DNA from: Archaeoglobaceae archaeon
Lineage (GTDB): Archaea; Halobacteriota; Archaeoglobi; Archaeoglobales; JdFR-42
Direction of reading: 5' to 3'
Assembly: GCA_015523685.1 (NCBI GenBank)
Contig: WAJW01000140.1
Span: 1 to 6,375, forward strand
Length of the DNA stretch: 6,375 bases
Shown: piece by piece, positions 1-6,112 of the stretch
Numbering within the stretch: position 1 is the first letter of the stretch
Layout: each line of letters starts with the position of its first letter
Position numbers and translations under genes: made by a program
The notes under the pieces: generated by a model
Told to the model about the DNA's origin: nothing
The model's input: the letters and a program-made list of their open reading frames with translations, nothing else
Database searches by the model: none

Positions 1-1250
1 ATTATGAAGTGGTCGGTGCTTACTTTCTCGGGGGTAGCGAGAAAATAGGTAGCAGGGATGAGGTTGAGGGATATCTTGGGATTCCTGTTGTGTTCGGAGA
101 GGTGGAAAGGGGAATCGAGGATGCAATAGAAAAATTTGATCCGGACATAGCAATTGATCTGAGCGACGAACCCGTAGTTGACTACGAGAGCAGATTCAGA
201 ATAGCATGTGTACTGGCATCCAGCCAGATAGAATACCTCGGGCCGGATTTTCATTTTCTTCCTCCTCAACAGAAACAGGTGCTGAATAAACCCTCGATCG
301 GAATAATAGGAACGGGAAAGAGAGTTGGTAAAACGGCTGTCTCAGCGTTTATCGCAAGAAAATTGAAAGATATGGGAAAAGAGGTTGTTGTGCTCACAAT
401 GGGGCGTGGCGGTCCTCCGCAACCGGAGGTAATTGATGAGATGGATCTCACACCTGAAAAACTTCTGGAGGAGTCGAAAAAAGGGAAGCATACCGCCAGC
501 GATCACTGGGAGGATGCCCTGATGTCCCGAATAAAGACAGTCGGGACGAGGAGATGTGGAGGCGGATTTGCTGGCAGGGTATGGTACTCCAACATGCTGG
601 ACGGTGCAGAAGTGGTCAATGATCTTTCCCCATCACATGTTATTGTCGAGGGTAGCGGATCGGCCATACCTCCCGTGAAGGCAGATGTTTACATCACAGT
701 TGCCGGTGCCATGTCCCCTGAATGGTATTTCGACAGATATTTCGGGCCATTCAGATTGAAGATGGCTGACCTGATCGTAATAACCATGTGGGAGGATCAT
801 TTCATTCCTGAGGAAAAAAAGGAGGGGTTGAGGAATATATTTGGCAGATACGAGGCAGAAAAGATTTACACCGTTTTCAGGCCGTATCCCCTCGACAGCA
901 TTAAGGGGCTGAAAATCTTTGTCGCATCTACAGCAGGAAAGAATTTAATGGAGAGAATAATAGTTCCATATCTCGAGGAAAATCATGACTGTACAGTTGT
1001 TGGATATTCATCTGCCCTCTCCAACAGACCAAAGCTGAGGAAAGACCTCGATGGGCTGAACAGGGCAGATCTGCTTCTGACAGAGCTGAAAGGCGCTGCT
1101 GTTGATGTTGCAACGGATACGGCCATCAGGATGGGAAAGAGGGTTGTCTACATGGACAACATCCCTGTTGTGAGGGAGGGCATGGACTTTGATTCTGCAA
1201 TAAAAATGCTTGTAAAGCTTTCAGAAGAGAGGTTTGAAAACAGGGATTAA
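1..1250 (+). CDS. cpgS: Cyclic 2,3-diphosphoglycerate synthetase-like protein (5' end outside window)
   Basis: The reading frame is open to the left edge (first whole codon at 3, residues YEVVGAYFLGGSEK), so the GTG at 9 is internal and the true start lies upstream. The 415 residues seen compare with about 460 for the family, so roughly 40-50 N-terminal residues are missing. A P-loop GTGKRVGKT (309-335) follows an N-terminal domain of about 100 residues. After it come the family-like stretches VLTMGRGGP, RRCGGGFAGR, VIVEGSGSAIPPVKAD and SPEWYFDRYFGPFRLKMADL. The characterised enzyme uses ATP to close 2,3-diphosphoglycerate into the cyclic anhydride, a solute of some thermophilic methanogens; it is expected in the cytoplasm. 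Family membership is clear to me. Whether this organism makes cyclic DPG is inference, because homologues may occur where the solute is not known. The gene ends tail-to-tail with the next one, their stop codons overlapping. Confidence 0.85.
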   Translation, partial: YEVVGAYFLGGSEKIGSRDEVEGYLGIPVVFGEVERGIEDAIEKFDPDIAIDLSDEPVVDYESRFRIACVLASSQIEYLGPDFHFLPPQQKQVLNKPSIGIIGTGKRVGKTAVSAFIARKLKDMGKEVVVLTMGRGGPPQPEVIDEMDLTPEKLLEESKKGKHTASDHWEDALMSRIKTVGTRRCGGGFAGRVWYSNMLDGAEVVNDLSPSHVIVEGSGSAIPPVKADVYITVAGAMSPEWYFDRYFGPFRLKMADLIVITMWEDHFIPEEKKEGLRNIFGRYEAEKIYTVFRPYPLDSIKGLKIFVASTAGKNLMERIIVPYLEENHDCTVVGYSSALSNRPKLRKDLDGLNRADLLLTELKGAAVDVATDTAIRMGKRVVYMDNIPVVREGMDFDSAIKMLVKLSEERFENRD

Positions 1251-1256
1251 AATCCC
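1243..1256. repeat. Short palindrome over the two convergent stop codons
   Basis: GGGATT at 1243-1248 and AATCCC at 1251-1256 are exact reverse complements separated by two bases. As RNA either strand can form a 5-bp stem with a TAAA or TTTA loop. The plus-strand stop (TAA 1248-1250) and the minus-strand stop (TAA read from 1249 to 1247) both lie in the loop or its edge. It may act as a small bidirectional transcript end. No T-tract follows on the plus strand, so it is not a strong terminator by sequence. Confidence 0.45.
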
Positions 1257-1672
1257 GGATATATGGCCTGGGGTATTCCTCTTGCATCCTCATATCCAAT
1301 CTCGAGACCTGAAGGAAATCTGAGGGTGATCGAATTTATAATCCCCGGAAGATCTATTCCATGAAAGATGTACTTCTCTCCGTTGAACTCGACACAGTTG
1401 TGGATTTCAACAACAGCACGGGTGTCATTTATGCTCTTTATCTCGATGTTTTCTCCTGAAAACATATCTGCGATTCTATCTTTAATCGAGTCCCCCCCGA
1501 TGAACATCATGTAGAGTTTCTCAATGCCGTCCAGAGTGTAATCCATACTGACGGTGACGCTATTGAGCCCATAATTCACATCAACGTGATTTATCTCTAT
1601 GCCTCCAAGTACGGGATGCACTCCCACAAGTGTCATGAGCAGAAATGTCACTGCAATATTGATTTTTTTCAT
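1247..1672 (-). CDS. Small exported protein of unknown function
   Basis: A 141-residue protein I do not recognise. It begins MKKINIAV followed by a hydrophobic run to about residue 21 (VTFLLMTLVGVHPVLG). This is a typical Sec signal peptide, with likely cleavage after VLG or one residue later. The rest, about 118 residues, has no further membrane segment and alternates hydrophobic and polar residues (VDVNYGLNSVTVSMDY, SITLRFPSG), suggesting a beta-rich soluble domain outside the cell or anchored to its surface. There is one cysteine (HNCVEF) and no obvious catalytic motif. The ATG at 1672-1670 is chosen because a Shine-Dalgarno sequence lies 5 nt upstream and the signal peptide begins right there. 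It follows the Zn-ribbon gene by 37 bp on the same strand, so the two may share a transcript, although a weak promoter-like sequence also sits between them. Confidence 0.75.
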   Translation of the reverse strand: MKKINIAVTFLLMTLVGVHPVLGGIEINHVDVNYGLNSVTVSMDYTLDGIEKLYMMFIGGDSIKDRIADMFSGENIEIKSINDTRAVVEIHNCVEFNGEKYIFHGIDLPGIINSITLRFPSGLEIGYEDARGIPQAIYPGF

Positions 1673-1677
1673 CCAGC

Positions 1678-1685
1678 ATCACTCC
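1678..1685 (-). promoter_or_regulatory. Ribosome binding site of the exported-protein gene
   Basis: Read on the minus strand this is GGAGTGAT, nearly the GGAGGTGAT complementary to archaeal 16S rRNA 3' ends, with 5 nt to the ATG at 1672-1670. It fixes the start codon of the exported-protein gene. Confidence 0.65.
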
Positions 1686-1705
1686 ATAAATTATACAGTA
1701 TTAAC

Positions 1706-1719
1706 CTTTTTAACCTTTC
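1706..1719 (-). promoter_or_regulatory. Possible weak TATA/BRE promoter for the exported-protein gene
   Basis: On the minus strand CGAAAGG is followed by TTAAAAAG (1713-1706). CGAAA resembles the archaeal BRE element, and the A/T run a TATA box. A start about 26 bp downstream would be near 1681, only some 9 nt before the ATG and on top of the Shine-Dalgarno sequence. That fit is poor, so this is a candidate only. It overlaps the 3' end of the Zn-ribbon gene. Confidence 0.3.
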
Positions 1720-1901
1720 GGTGCCATGTATGAGATAAACATCATGAACAGTATGAGGGCGAACAGTACGATGAAAAATATCCTCTGCTTCTTCTGGCTG
1801 TCCTTCATGCTCTTCTCACAATCATCCGAACAGTAAACCTCATGTGCCTCTATTGCCTTTCCGCATACCACACAGTGCTTATGGGGTATTATTTTTGGCA
1901 T
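1710..1901 (-). CDS. Zn-ribbon, single-TM archaeal protein (DUF2116-like)
   Basis: A 63-residue protein starting MPKIIPHKHC. Four cysteines at residues 10, 13, 24 and 28 (HKHCVVCGK and YCSDDC) form a compact zinc ribbon. A charged linker (SMKDSQKKQR) leads to a single membrane helix at about residues 41-59, then a short tail. The positive linker before the helix suggests the ribbon faces the cytoplasm. The pattern matches small archaeal proteins annotated as DUF2116/COG4068 Zn-ribbon, function unknown. An in-frame ATG at 1970 would add 23 residues (MSDLLHGPP...). I prefer 1901 because the family body begins at MPKII, a TATA box at 1931-1924 would place transcription start at about the 1901 ATG (leaderless), and the 1970 ATG has no Shine-Dalgarno sequence. 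The gene is divergent from purS; a link to purine synthesis is not implied by its sequence. Confidence 0.8.
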   Translation of the reverse strand: MPKIIPHKHCVVCGKAIEAHEVYCSDDCEKSMKDSQKKQRIFFIVLFALILFMMFISYMAPKG

Positions 1902-1923
1902 AACCCCTATACCCTTAAACTCG

Positions 1924-1931
1924 TATTTAAA
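1924..1931 (-). promoter_or_regulatory. TATA box for the Zn-ribbon gene
   Basis: On the minus strand this reads TTTAAATA, an excellent archaeal TATA box, preceded by the purine-rich GGAAGGC as a possible BRE. Counting 26-30 bp downstream puts the transcription start at about 1898-1902, on the ATG at 1901. This supports a leaderless mRNA and the shorter protein start. Confidence 0.55.
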
Positions 1932-1972
1932 GCCTTCCTGTTCAGGGGGACCATGAAGCAAATCGCTCATAT

Positions 1973-1979
1973 TTTATAT
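1973..1979 (+). promoter_or_regulatory. TATA box of the purine operon
   Basis: TTTATAT (within ATTTTATATC) is close to the archaeal TATA consensus. A start about 25-27 bp downstream falls at 2003-2005, on the purS ATG. Together with the lack of any Shine-Dalgarno sequence before that ATG, this predicts a leaderless purS. The same A/T tract read on the minus strand (ATATAAAA) could also serve the divergent gene. Confidence 0.6.
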
Positions 1980-1985
1980 CATTTG

Positions 1986-2004
1986 ATGCAACTTTGAACT
2001 GCAT
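1986..2004. repeat. Inverted repeat between purine-operon TATA box and start, possible operator
   Basis: ATGCA (1986-1990) and TGCAT (2000-2004) are inverted around 9 bases. An overlapping pair, ATCAT (1978-1982) and ATGAT (2003-2007), is also inverted. The element lies between the TATA box and the expected start of transcription, a place where archaeal repressors often bind. The arms are short and could be chance; no regulator is identified. Confidence 0.3.
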
Positions 2005-2242
2005 GATAGCTGAAGTTTACATAGAGCTGAAAAAAGGAGTGGCGGATCCTGAAGGGGAAAACACGCTGAAAGCCCTGAAACTACTGGGTTTTTCCACTGT
2101 CAGAAACGTTGAAACCGTAAAAATGTTCAGAATCCACATGGATGAGGAGGATGAGGAGAGAGCAAGAAATATTCTTGAGGACATGTGCGAGAGACTGCTT
2201 GCAAATCCTGTGATTCAGAGCTACCGAATTGTTATGAAATAA
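2003..2242 (+). CDS. purS: FGAM synthetase subunit PurS
   Basis: A 79-residue protein of usual PurS size (about 80). It opens MIAEVYIELKKGVADPEG, the characteristic first strand and the KxGVxDPEG turn, followed by LKALKLLGF and VRNVETVKMFRI. The C-terminal half is an acidic helix and ends in ANPVIQSYRIVMK, as in the family. PurS dimers bridge PurL and PurQ in the multi-subunit FGAM synthetase and help carry ammonia between them. The start is ATG at 2003; a TTG at 1994 would add only LNC, which family members lack, and no Shine-Dalgarno sequence is present. A TATA box at 1973-1979 fits a leaderless transcript at 2003. It is the first gene of the purS-purL-purQ operon, 21 bp before purL. Confidence 0.93.
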   Translation: MIAEVYIELKKGVADPEGENTLKALKLLGFSTVRNVETVKMFRIHMDEEDEERARNILEDMCERLLANPVIQSYRIVMK

Positions 2243-2253
2243 ACAATCTCCAT

Positions 2254-2259
2254 GGTGAT
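2254..2259 (+). promoter_or_regulatory. Ribosome binding site deciding the purL start
   Basis: GGTGAT, complementary to the archaeal anti-Shine-Dalgarno, lies 4 nt before the GTG at 2264. It overlaps the in-frame ATGs at 2252 and 2258, so those codons would be part of the binding site rather than the start. Confidence 0.55.
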
Positions 2260-2263
2260 GTCT

Positions 2264-4591
2264 GTGTACCTGAAAAAAGATCTCCCCTTTGAGGTTTACG
2301 AGATTGATATTCTGAATTCAGATGATGCCCAGCTTTCCCGGATCAGCGAAGATATGGGTCTCGCCCTCAATACCGATGAAATGAAAAGAATCAGAGACTA
2401 CTTCAGGGCGAAAGGCAGGAATCCAACTGATGTTGAGCTTCAATCTCTTGCTCAGGCGTGGAGTGAGCACTGCTGTTACAAGAGCTCGAAATATTTCCTC
2501 AAAAAATATCTGTTTGGAATAAACGCACCTCAGAATATACTCGTAATTGAGGAAGATGCTGGTGTTGTTGAATTTGACGAAAATCACGCTTATGTTGTTG
2601 CCCTTGAGTCTCATAACCATCCCTCTGCCATCGAGCCCTACGGTGGATCTGCAACGGGTATCGGGGGAATTCTGAGGGATGTTGTATGCATGGGTGCCCA
2701 GCCCATCGCCCTTGTCGATCCCCTTTTCTTCGGACCTCTCGATATTCCATTTGAATCTCTGCCGAAAGGTGTTAAACACCCCCTTTATCTCATGAATGGT
2801 GTCGTTGCCGGGATAAGGGATTATGGAAACAGGGTTGGTATACCCACAGTTGCGGGAATGATATTCTTTGATGAGGGCTATACCGGAAACTGCCTTGTCA
2901 ATGTTGGATGTGTGGGAATAGCGAAAAAGGAGAATATAATAAGGAGCAGAGCAGGAAATGCCGGAGATCTCTTTGTTTTAACCGGAGGTAGAACCGGAAG
3001 AGACGGGATCCATGGAGTTACATTTGCCTCCACTGAACTTGATGAGACCTCTGAGGAGAGCTCAAGAGGTGCCGTCCAGCTTGGAAATCCGATTATAAAA
3101 GAGCCCCTTATCCACGCCTGCCTTGAGGCCAACGAAAAGAAACTCCTGACGGGTATGAAGGATCTGGGTGGCGGGGGGCTTTCATGTGTTGTGGGAGAGA
3201 TGGCTCTTTCAGCAGGCTACGGAGCTGAGGTTTACCTTGACAGGGTTCCCCTTAAGGAGGAAAACCTGAAGCCATGGGAAATATGGGTCTCTGAATCTCA
3301 GGAAAGAATGATGCTCACCGTCAGGCCGGAAAATCTCGAGGAAGTCCTCTACATATTCGATAAATGGGATGTCCCTGCAAATGTTATCGGGAGGGTAACG
3401 GAAGATAGAATTCTCAAGGTGTACTACAGGGACCATCTTGTGTATGAGATGGATATTGAATTTGTTACGAAAGGCCCCGAATATTGCAGACCATTCAAGG
3501 TGGAAAAAAGGGAGGGCGAAATTCATGGGAGAGTTCCCGAACCCGTGGATTATCTTTCCGTGATGAGGTCAATCATCTCCCATCCAAACATCGCTTCAAA
3601 GGAATTTGCAATCAGACAGTACGATCATGAGGTCAGGGGTAATACCATCATAAAACCCCTTCAGGGGATTCCGGGAAATGAATCACATGGAGACTCTGCT
3701 GTGATAAAACCCCTTGCAGATTCGTGGAAAGGACTGGCCATAACAGCAGACGTGAATCCATACTATACAAAAATCGATCCCTACTGGGGCACCACCGCCG
3801 CCTTTGATGAGATGTGTCGAAATCTTGTTTCGGTGAATTCCATACCTCACAGCTTCGCAGATTGTCTGAACTTCGGAAATCCAGAGAAGCCTCTCAGGCT
3901 TGGAGATTTTCAGGAGAGTGTGAGAGCTCTCGGTTGGATGGCAAGAACTCTGGGTATCCCATGCGTATCCGGTAATGTAAGTTTCTACAACGAGACCCCG
4001 TATTCATATGTTCCTCCGACTCCGACCCTTATGGGCATAGGTATCGTTGAGGACGTCAGGAAAGCTGTAACAATGGATATCAAAAAGAGGGGTTCAGTGC
4101 TCATACTCATTGGAGAGACTAAAGAGGAATTCGGCGGGAGTGTCTATTCTAAGATAAGGGGAATTGAAATGGGAAGAGTTCCGAGATCCGATCCGGTCAG
4201 GCTAAAAAATAGTATGGAGGGTCTTCTTTCCCTTTTCAGGGAGTTCAGCATTCTTTCATGCCATGATCCTTCCGAGGGCGGGATCTTTGCCTGTCTCGCG
4301 GAGATGTGCATAGGTGGAGGCATTGGATGTGATGTTGAGGTTCCGGATGAAATGAGGAAAGATGTCTTTCTTTTTTCCGAGTCAACCACAAGATGGATCG
4401 TTGAGGTGAGGGAGGAGGATTCCCGGGATATTCTGGAATTCCTGAATAAAAGAAATGTACCCACCAGAATAATCGGCAGAACAGGTGGAAGGGAACTGAG
4501 ATTCAATACAGGAACCGAAAATCTTTCAATTTCCGTTAAGGAACTCGATGAGCTGTGGCGGAGTGGCATTGTATCACTTATGGGGGGATGA
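2264..4591 (+). CDS. purL: FGAM synthetase large subunit PurL (small type)
   Basis: The ATP-dependent subunit that converts FGAR plus ammonia to FGAM in step four of purine synthesis, in the cytoplasm. Counting from the GTG at 2264 it has 775 residues, normal to slightly long for small-type PurL. It lacks the fused glutaminase and PurS-like domains of the bacterial 1,300-residue form. Visible motifs in order are AWSEHCCYK (about 65-73, with the catalytic His of SEHC), ESHNHPSAIEPYGGSATGIG (115-134, metal/ATP site), RDVVCMGAQP, TVAGMIFF, GGRTGRDGIHG, KDLGGGGLS (299-307), WGTTAAFDEMCRN, PCVSGNVSFYNE, PTPTLMGIG and CHDPSEGGI (666-674), covering both repeated AIRS-like halves. ATG at 2252 is an alternative start adding four residues, but the Shine-Dalgarno sequence at 2254-2259 favours the GTG. 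The stop at 4589-4591 lies inside the purQ ribosome binding site. Confidence 0.95.
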   Translation: MYLKKDLPFEVYEIDILNSDDAQLSRISEDMGLALNTDEMKRIRDYFRAKGRNPTDVELQSLAQAWSEHCCYKSSKYFLKKYLFGINAPQNILVIEEDAGVVEFDENHAYVVALESHNHPSAIEPYGGSATGIGGILRDVVCMGAQPIALVDPLFFGPLDIPFESLPKGVKHPLYLMNGVVAGIRDYGNRVGIPTVAGMIFFDEGYTGNCLVNVGCVGIAKKENIIRSRAGNAGDLFVLTGGRTGRDGIHGVTFASTELDETSEESSRGAVQLGNPIIKEPLIHACLEANEKKLLTGMKDLGGGGLSCVVGEMALSAGYGAEVYLDRVPLKEENLKPWEIWVSESQERMMLTVRPENLEEVLYIFDKWDVPANVIGRVTEDRILKVYYRDHLVYEMDIEFVTKGPEYCRPFKVEKREGEIHGRVPEPVDYLSVMRSIISHPNIASKEFAIRQYDHEVRGNTIIKPLQGIPGNESHGDSAVIKPLADSWKGLAITADVNPYYTKIDPYWGTTAAFDEMCRNLVSVNSIPHSFADCLNFGNPEKPLRLGDFQESVRALGWMARTLGIPCVSGNVSFYNETPYSYVPPTPTLMGIGIVEDVRKAVTMDIKKRGSVLILIGETKEEFGGSVYSKIRGIEMGRVPRSDPVRLKNSMEGLLSLFREFSILSCHDPSEGGIFACLAEMCIGGGIGCDVEVPDEMRKDVFLFSESTTRWIVEVREEDSRDILEFLNKRNVPTRIIGRTGGRELRFNTGTENLSISVKELDELWRSGIVSLMGG

Positions 4592-4592
4592 T
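4582..4592 (+). promoter_or_regulatory. purQ ribosome binding site overlapping the purL stop
   Basis: GGGGGGATGAT runs directly into the ATG at 4593 and contains the purL TGA (4589-4591). The G core is 5-8 nt before the start. This argues for the 4593 start over an upstream in-frame ATG at 4548 and suggests coupled translation of purL and purQ. Confidence 0.6.
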
Positions 4593-5414
4593 ATGGAACT
4601 GAACGAGATCAGGGTTGCGGTTCTGAGAATTGAAGGGACCAACTGTGAGGATGAAACCGTTCATGCTTTCAAAAATCTCGGAGTTGAGGCTGAAGCGGTG
4701 CATCTCAAGCAGTTTTATTCCGATACAATCAGAGAGGAGGAAAAAAGAAACATCCGGGATTACACGGCCATCGTTTTTCCGGGAGGTTTCTCCGCGGGAG
4801 ATTACATCAGGGCGGGGGCAATATTTTCTGCCAGGATCAAAAGTGTTCTGAGAAAATCTCTTGAAGAATTCATAGAAAATGGATATCCGGTTCTCGGCAT
4901 ATGCAATGGATTTCAGGTTCTTGTTGAGCTCGGAGCCCTTCCCGCTTTCGATAAAACCATCTCAGACAGACCTGAGATGGCTCTGGGAATTAACAACTCC
5001 GGGAGATTTGAGTGCAGACCCACATTTCTCAGGGTGGAAAGCAGAAATACCGCTTTCACGGGGAGTATAGACAGAGATATTGTAATGTTCCCTTCCGCTC
5101 ACGCAGAGGGGAGGGTTATATTTCCAGATGGCAGAGAGGAGGAGTGGCTCGAGAGGCTTAAAGAGAACGGGCAGATAGTCTTCAGATACGTGGATCCCGG
5201 AGGCAGATATTCGGGATATCCGTGGAATCCCAATGGAAGCATCTACAACATAGCGGGAATATGCAATCCAGATGGAAATGTTCTTGGCCTGATGCCACAT
5301 CCTGAAAGGTCATTTCACCCCTATACCCACTGCTCATGGACCAGAGGCAGGAAAGAGACCGGAGATGGTGAGCTTTTTTTCAGAAGCATTCTGGAGTATA
5401 TGATGAAGCTATGA
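4593..5414 (+). CDS. purQ: FGAM synthetase glutaminase subunit PurQ
   Basis: A 273-residue class I glutamine amidotransferase that supplies ammonia to PurL. The N-terminus RVAVLRIEGTNCEDET is typical of PurQ. FPGGFSAGDYIRAGA (62-76) forms the oxyanion/interface region, GICNGFQVL (102-110) carries the nucleophile Cys104, and LMPHPER (233-239) carries His236 and Glu238, completing the triad. FPSAHAEGR (166-174) and NPNGS (212-216) are further family signatures. It is longer than the roughly 225-residue PurQ of Bacillus, which I associate with archaeal versions. The start at ATG 4593 is supported by the G-rich ribosome binding site and by homology beginning within a few residues; an in-frame ATG at 4548 would overlap purL by 44 bp and add 15 unlikely residues. 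One base separates it from the purL stop, and it shares ATGA with the next gene. Confidence 0.95.
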   Translation: MELNEIRVAVLRIEGTNCEDETVHAFKNLGVEAEAVHLKQFYSDTIREEEKRNIRDYTAIVFPGGFSAGDYIRAGAIFSARIKSVLRKSLEEFIENGYPVLGICNGFQVLVELGALPAFDKTISDRPEMALGINNSGRFECRPTFLRVESRNTAFTGSIDRDIVMFPSAHAEGRVIFPDGREEEWLERLKENGQIVFRYVDPGGRYSGYPWNPNGSIYNIAGICNPDGNVLGLMPHPERSFHPYTHCSWTRGRKETGDGELFFRSILEYMMKL

Positions 5415-5674
5415 TGGACGAGCGAAGGTTTCTTCTTCAGGAACTGAAGGAGATAGAGAAGGACATGCAGAGGGTCAGAGAAATCCTTAAAAGGCTTGAA
5501 AAAGATCACGGAATGTCCTCGGAAGAGTTTTCAAAAAAATTCGAAAACCATGAATTGAGGCCGGAAAGAGACTTCATAAGCTGGCATGCTCACTACATAG
5601 CCTATAAAGGGCTGGTCAAAAGGAGAGAAGAGATCATCCACAGGCTGGCAGAAATCTCAGGTAAGGATCATTGA
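5411..5674 (+). CDS. Small helical protein of unknown function at the end of the pur operon
   Basis: An 87-residue, highly charged protein that starts inside the purQ stop (ATGA, 5411-5414) without its own good Shine-Dalgarno sequence, so it is probably translated by coupling to purQ. A second ATG at 5414 would remove one residue. Residues about 3-32 (QELKEIEKDMQRVREILKRL) form a probable coiled-coil helix. A middle segment GMSSEEFSKKFENHELRPER is followed by FISWHAHYIAYKGL and a final helix rich in R, E and L (about 62-84). No cysteine, signal peptide or membrane segment is present. The MSSEEF...F...EL....DF..W pattern reminds me of short archaeal proteins that act as, or are annotated as, antitoxin-like partners, but no toxin gene is adjacent. 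Function is not known; a role linked to FGAM synthetase is inferred from position alone. Confidence 0.8.
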   Translation: MMDERRFLLQELKEIEKDMQRVREILKRLEKDHGMSSEEFSKKFENHELRPERDFISWHAHYIAYKGLVKRREEIIHRLAEISGKDH

Positions 5675-5729
5675 TGCAGTGTGGGGCAACTTCCTGTTCT
5701 AAACTCAACCTGTTTCATCCCCCCTTAGA

Positions 5730-5775
5730 GGCATGATGTGCAATGCCATTCAATTTTTCATTCCGTTTTTTCTTA
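5730..5775 (+). terminator. Probable terminator of the purine operon
   Basis: GGCAT (5730-5734) and ATGCC (5743-5747) can pair around an 8-base loop. They are followed by T5 at 5754-5758 and T6 at 5766-5771. Archaeal RNA polymerase terminates on T-rich tracts, with or without a hairpin. It lies 56 bp beyond the last stop of the operon. Confidence 0.5.
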
Positions 5776-5970
5776 CAGGGCCATTTACACTTCAAGGCCC
5801 GGGATTGTGTGAACCCGATAGTTCAGCTCACCCTTCAGGTTCAGAGGAGTTTTCATGAGCAAAAGGTGTGATATGGTAGACAGGGCTGAATACCCGTATC
5901 CTGTGAAGGAGACAAAGGGTTGAAAAATCGACAATTTCAGAATGCATCGATCGGAAATGATTAAAGAGAG

Positions 5971-6018
5971 CTCAGGATTATAAGGGCCCGGGGCCGGGTA
6001 GGGACAATGAATCCTGAG
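5971..6018. repeat. Perfect 9-bp inverted repeat with GC-rich centre
   Basis: CTCAGGATT (5971-5979) and AATCCTGAG (6010-6018) are exact reverse complements separated by 30 bases. The centre contains GGCC/GGCC (5985-5988 and 5992-5995), able to form a small inner hairpin, and is much richer in G and C than its surroundings. It sits about 130 bp upstream of the predicted transcription start of the regulator. It could be a stem of a structured RNA, a protein-binding site or a remnant of a mobile element. Confidence 0.55.
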
Positions 6019-6112
6019 ACACCAAACCTGAACAATGGACAGACCATACCACTTGTTTTAATAAAGCCACACTTTTTTATGTTAATCATCAATGGTTTGA
6101 CAATTTAATAAT

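Noticed and set aside
1902..1970. Longer 86-residue form of the Zn-ribbon protein starting at 1970
   Set aside because: There is no Shine-Dalgarno sequence, the family body starts at MPKII, and the best TATA box (1931-1924) lies inside this stretch. It remains possible if transcription starts further upstream.
2318..2779. Long minus-strand open frame (153 codons) within purL, and similar ones at 3209-3526 and 4144-4569
   Set aside because: They lie antisense to well-conserved PurL sequence, show no recognisable protein features, and have no promoter or ribosome binding site; they arise from purL codon use.
4548..4592. N-terminal extension of PurQ from the ATG at 4548
   Set aside because: The added residues (MSCGGVALYHLWGDD) have no PurQ character and come from purL read in another frame; the ATG at 4593 has a ribosome binding site.
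4962..5300. Minus-strand open frame of 112 codons inside purQ, and plus-strand frames at 4630-4851 and 4879-5070
   Set aside because: All overlap conserved PurQ motifs in the correct frame, so they are shadows.
5800..5817. CGGGATTGTGTGAACCCG looked like a tRNA T-arm
   Set aside because: The loop has no TTCGA pattern, and no acceptor or anticodon arm could be placed around it.
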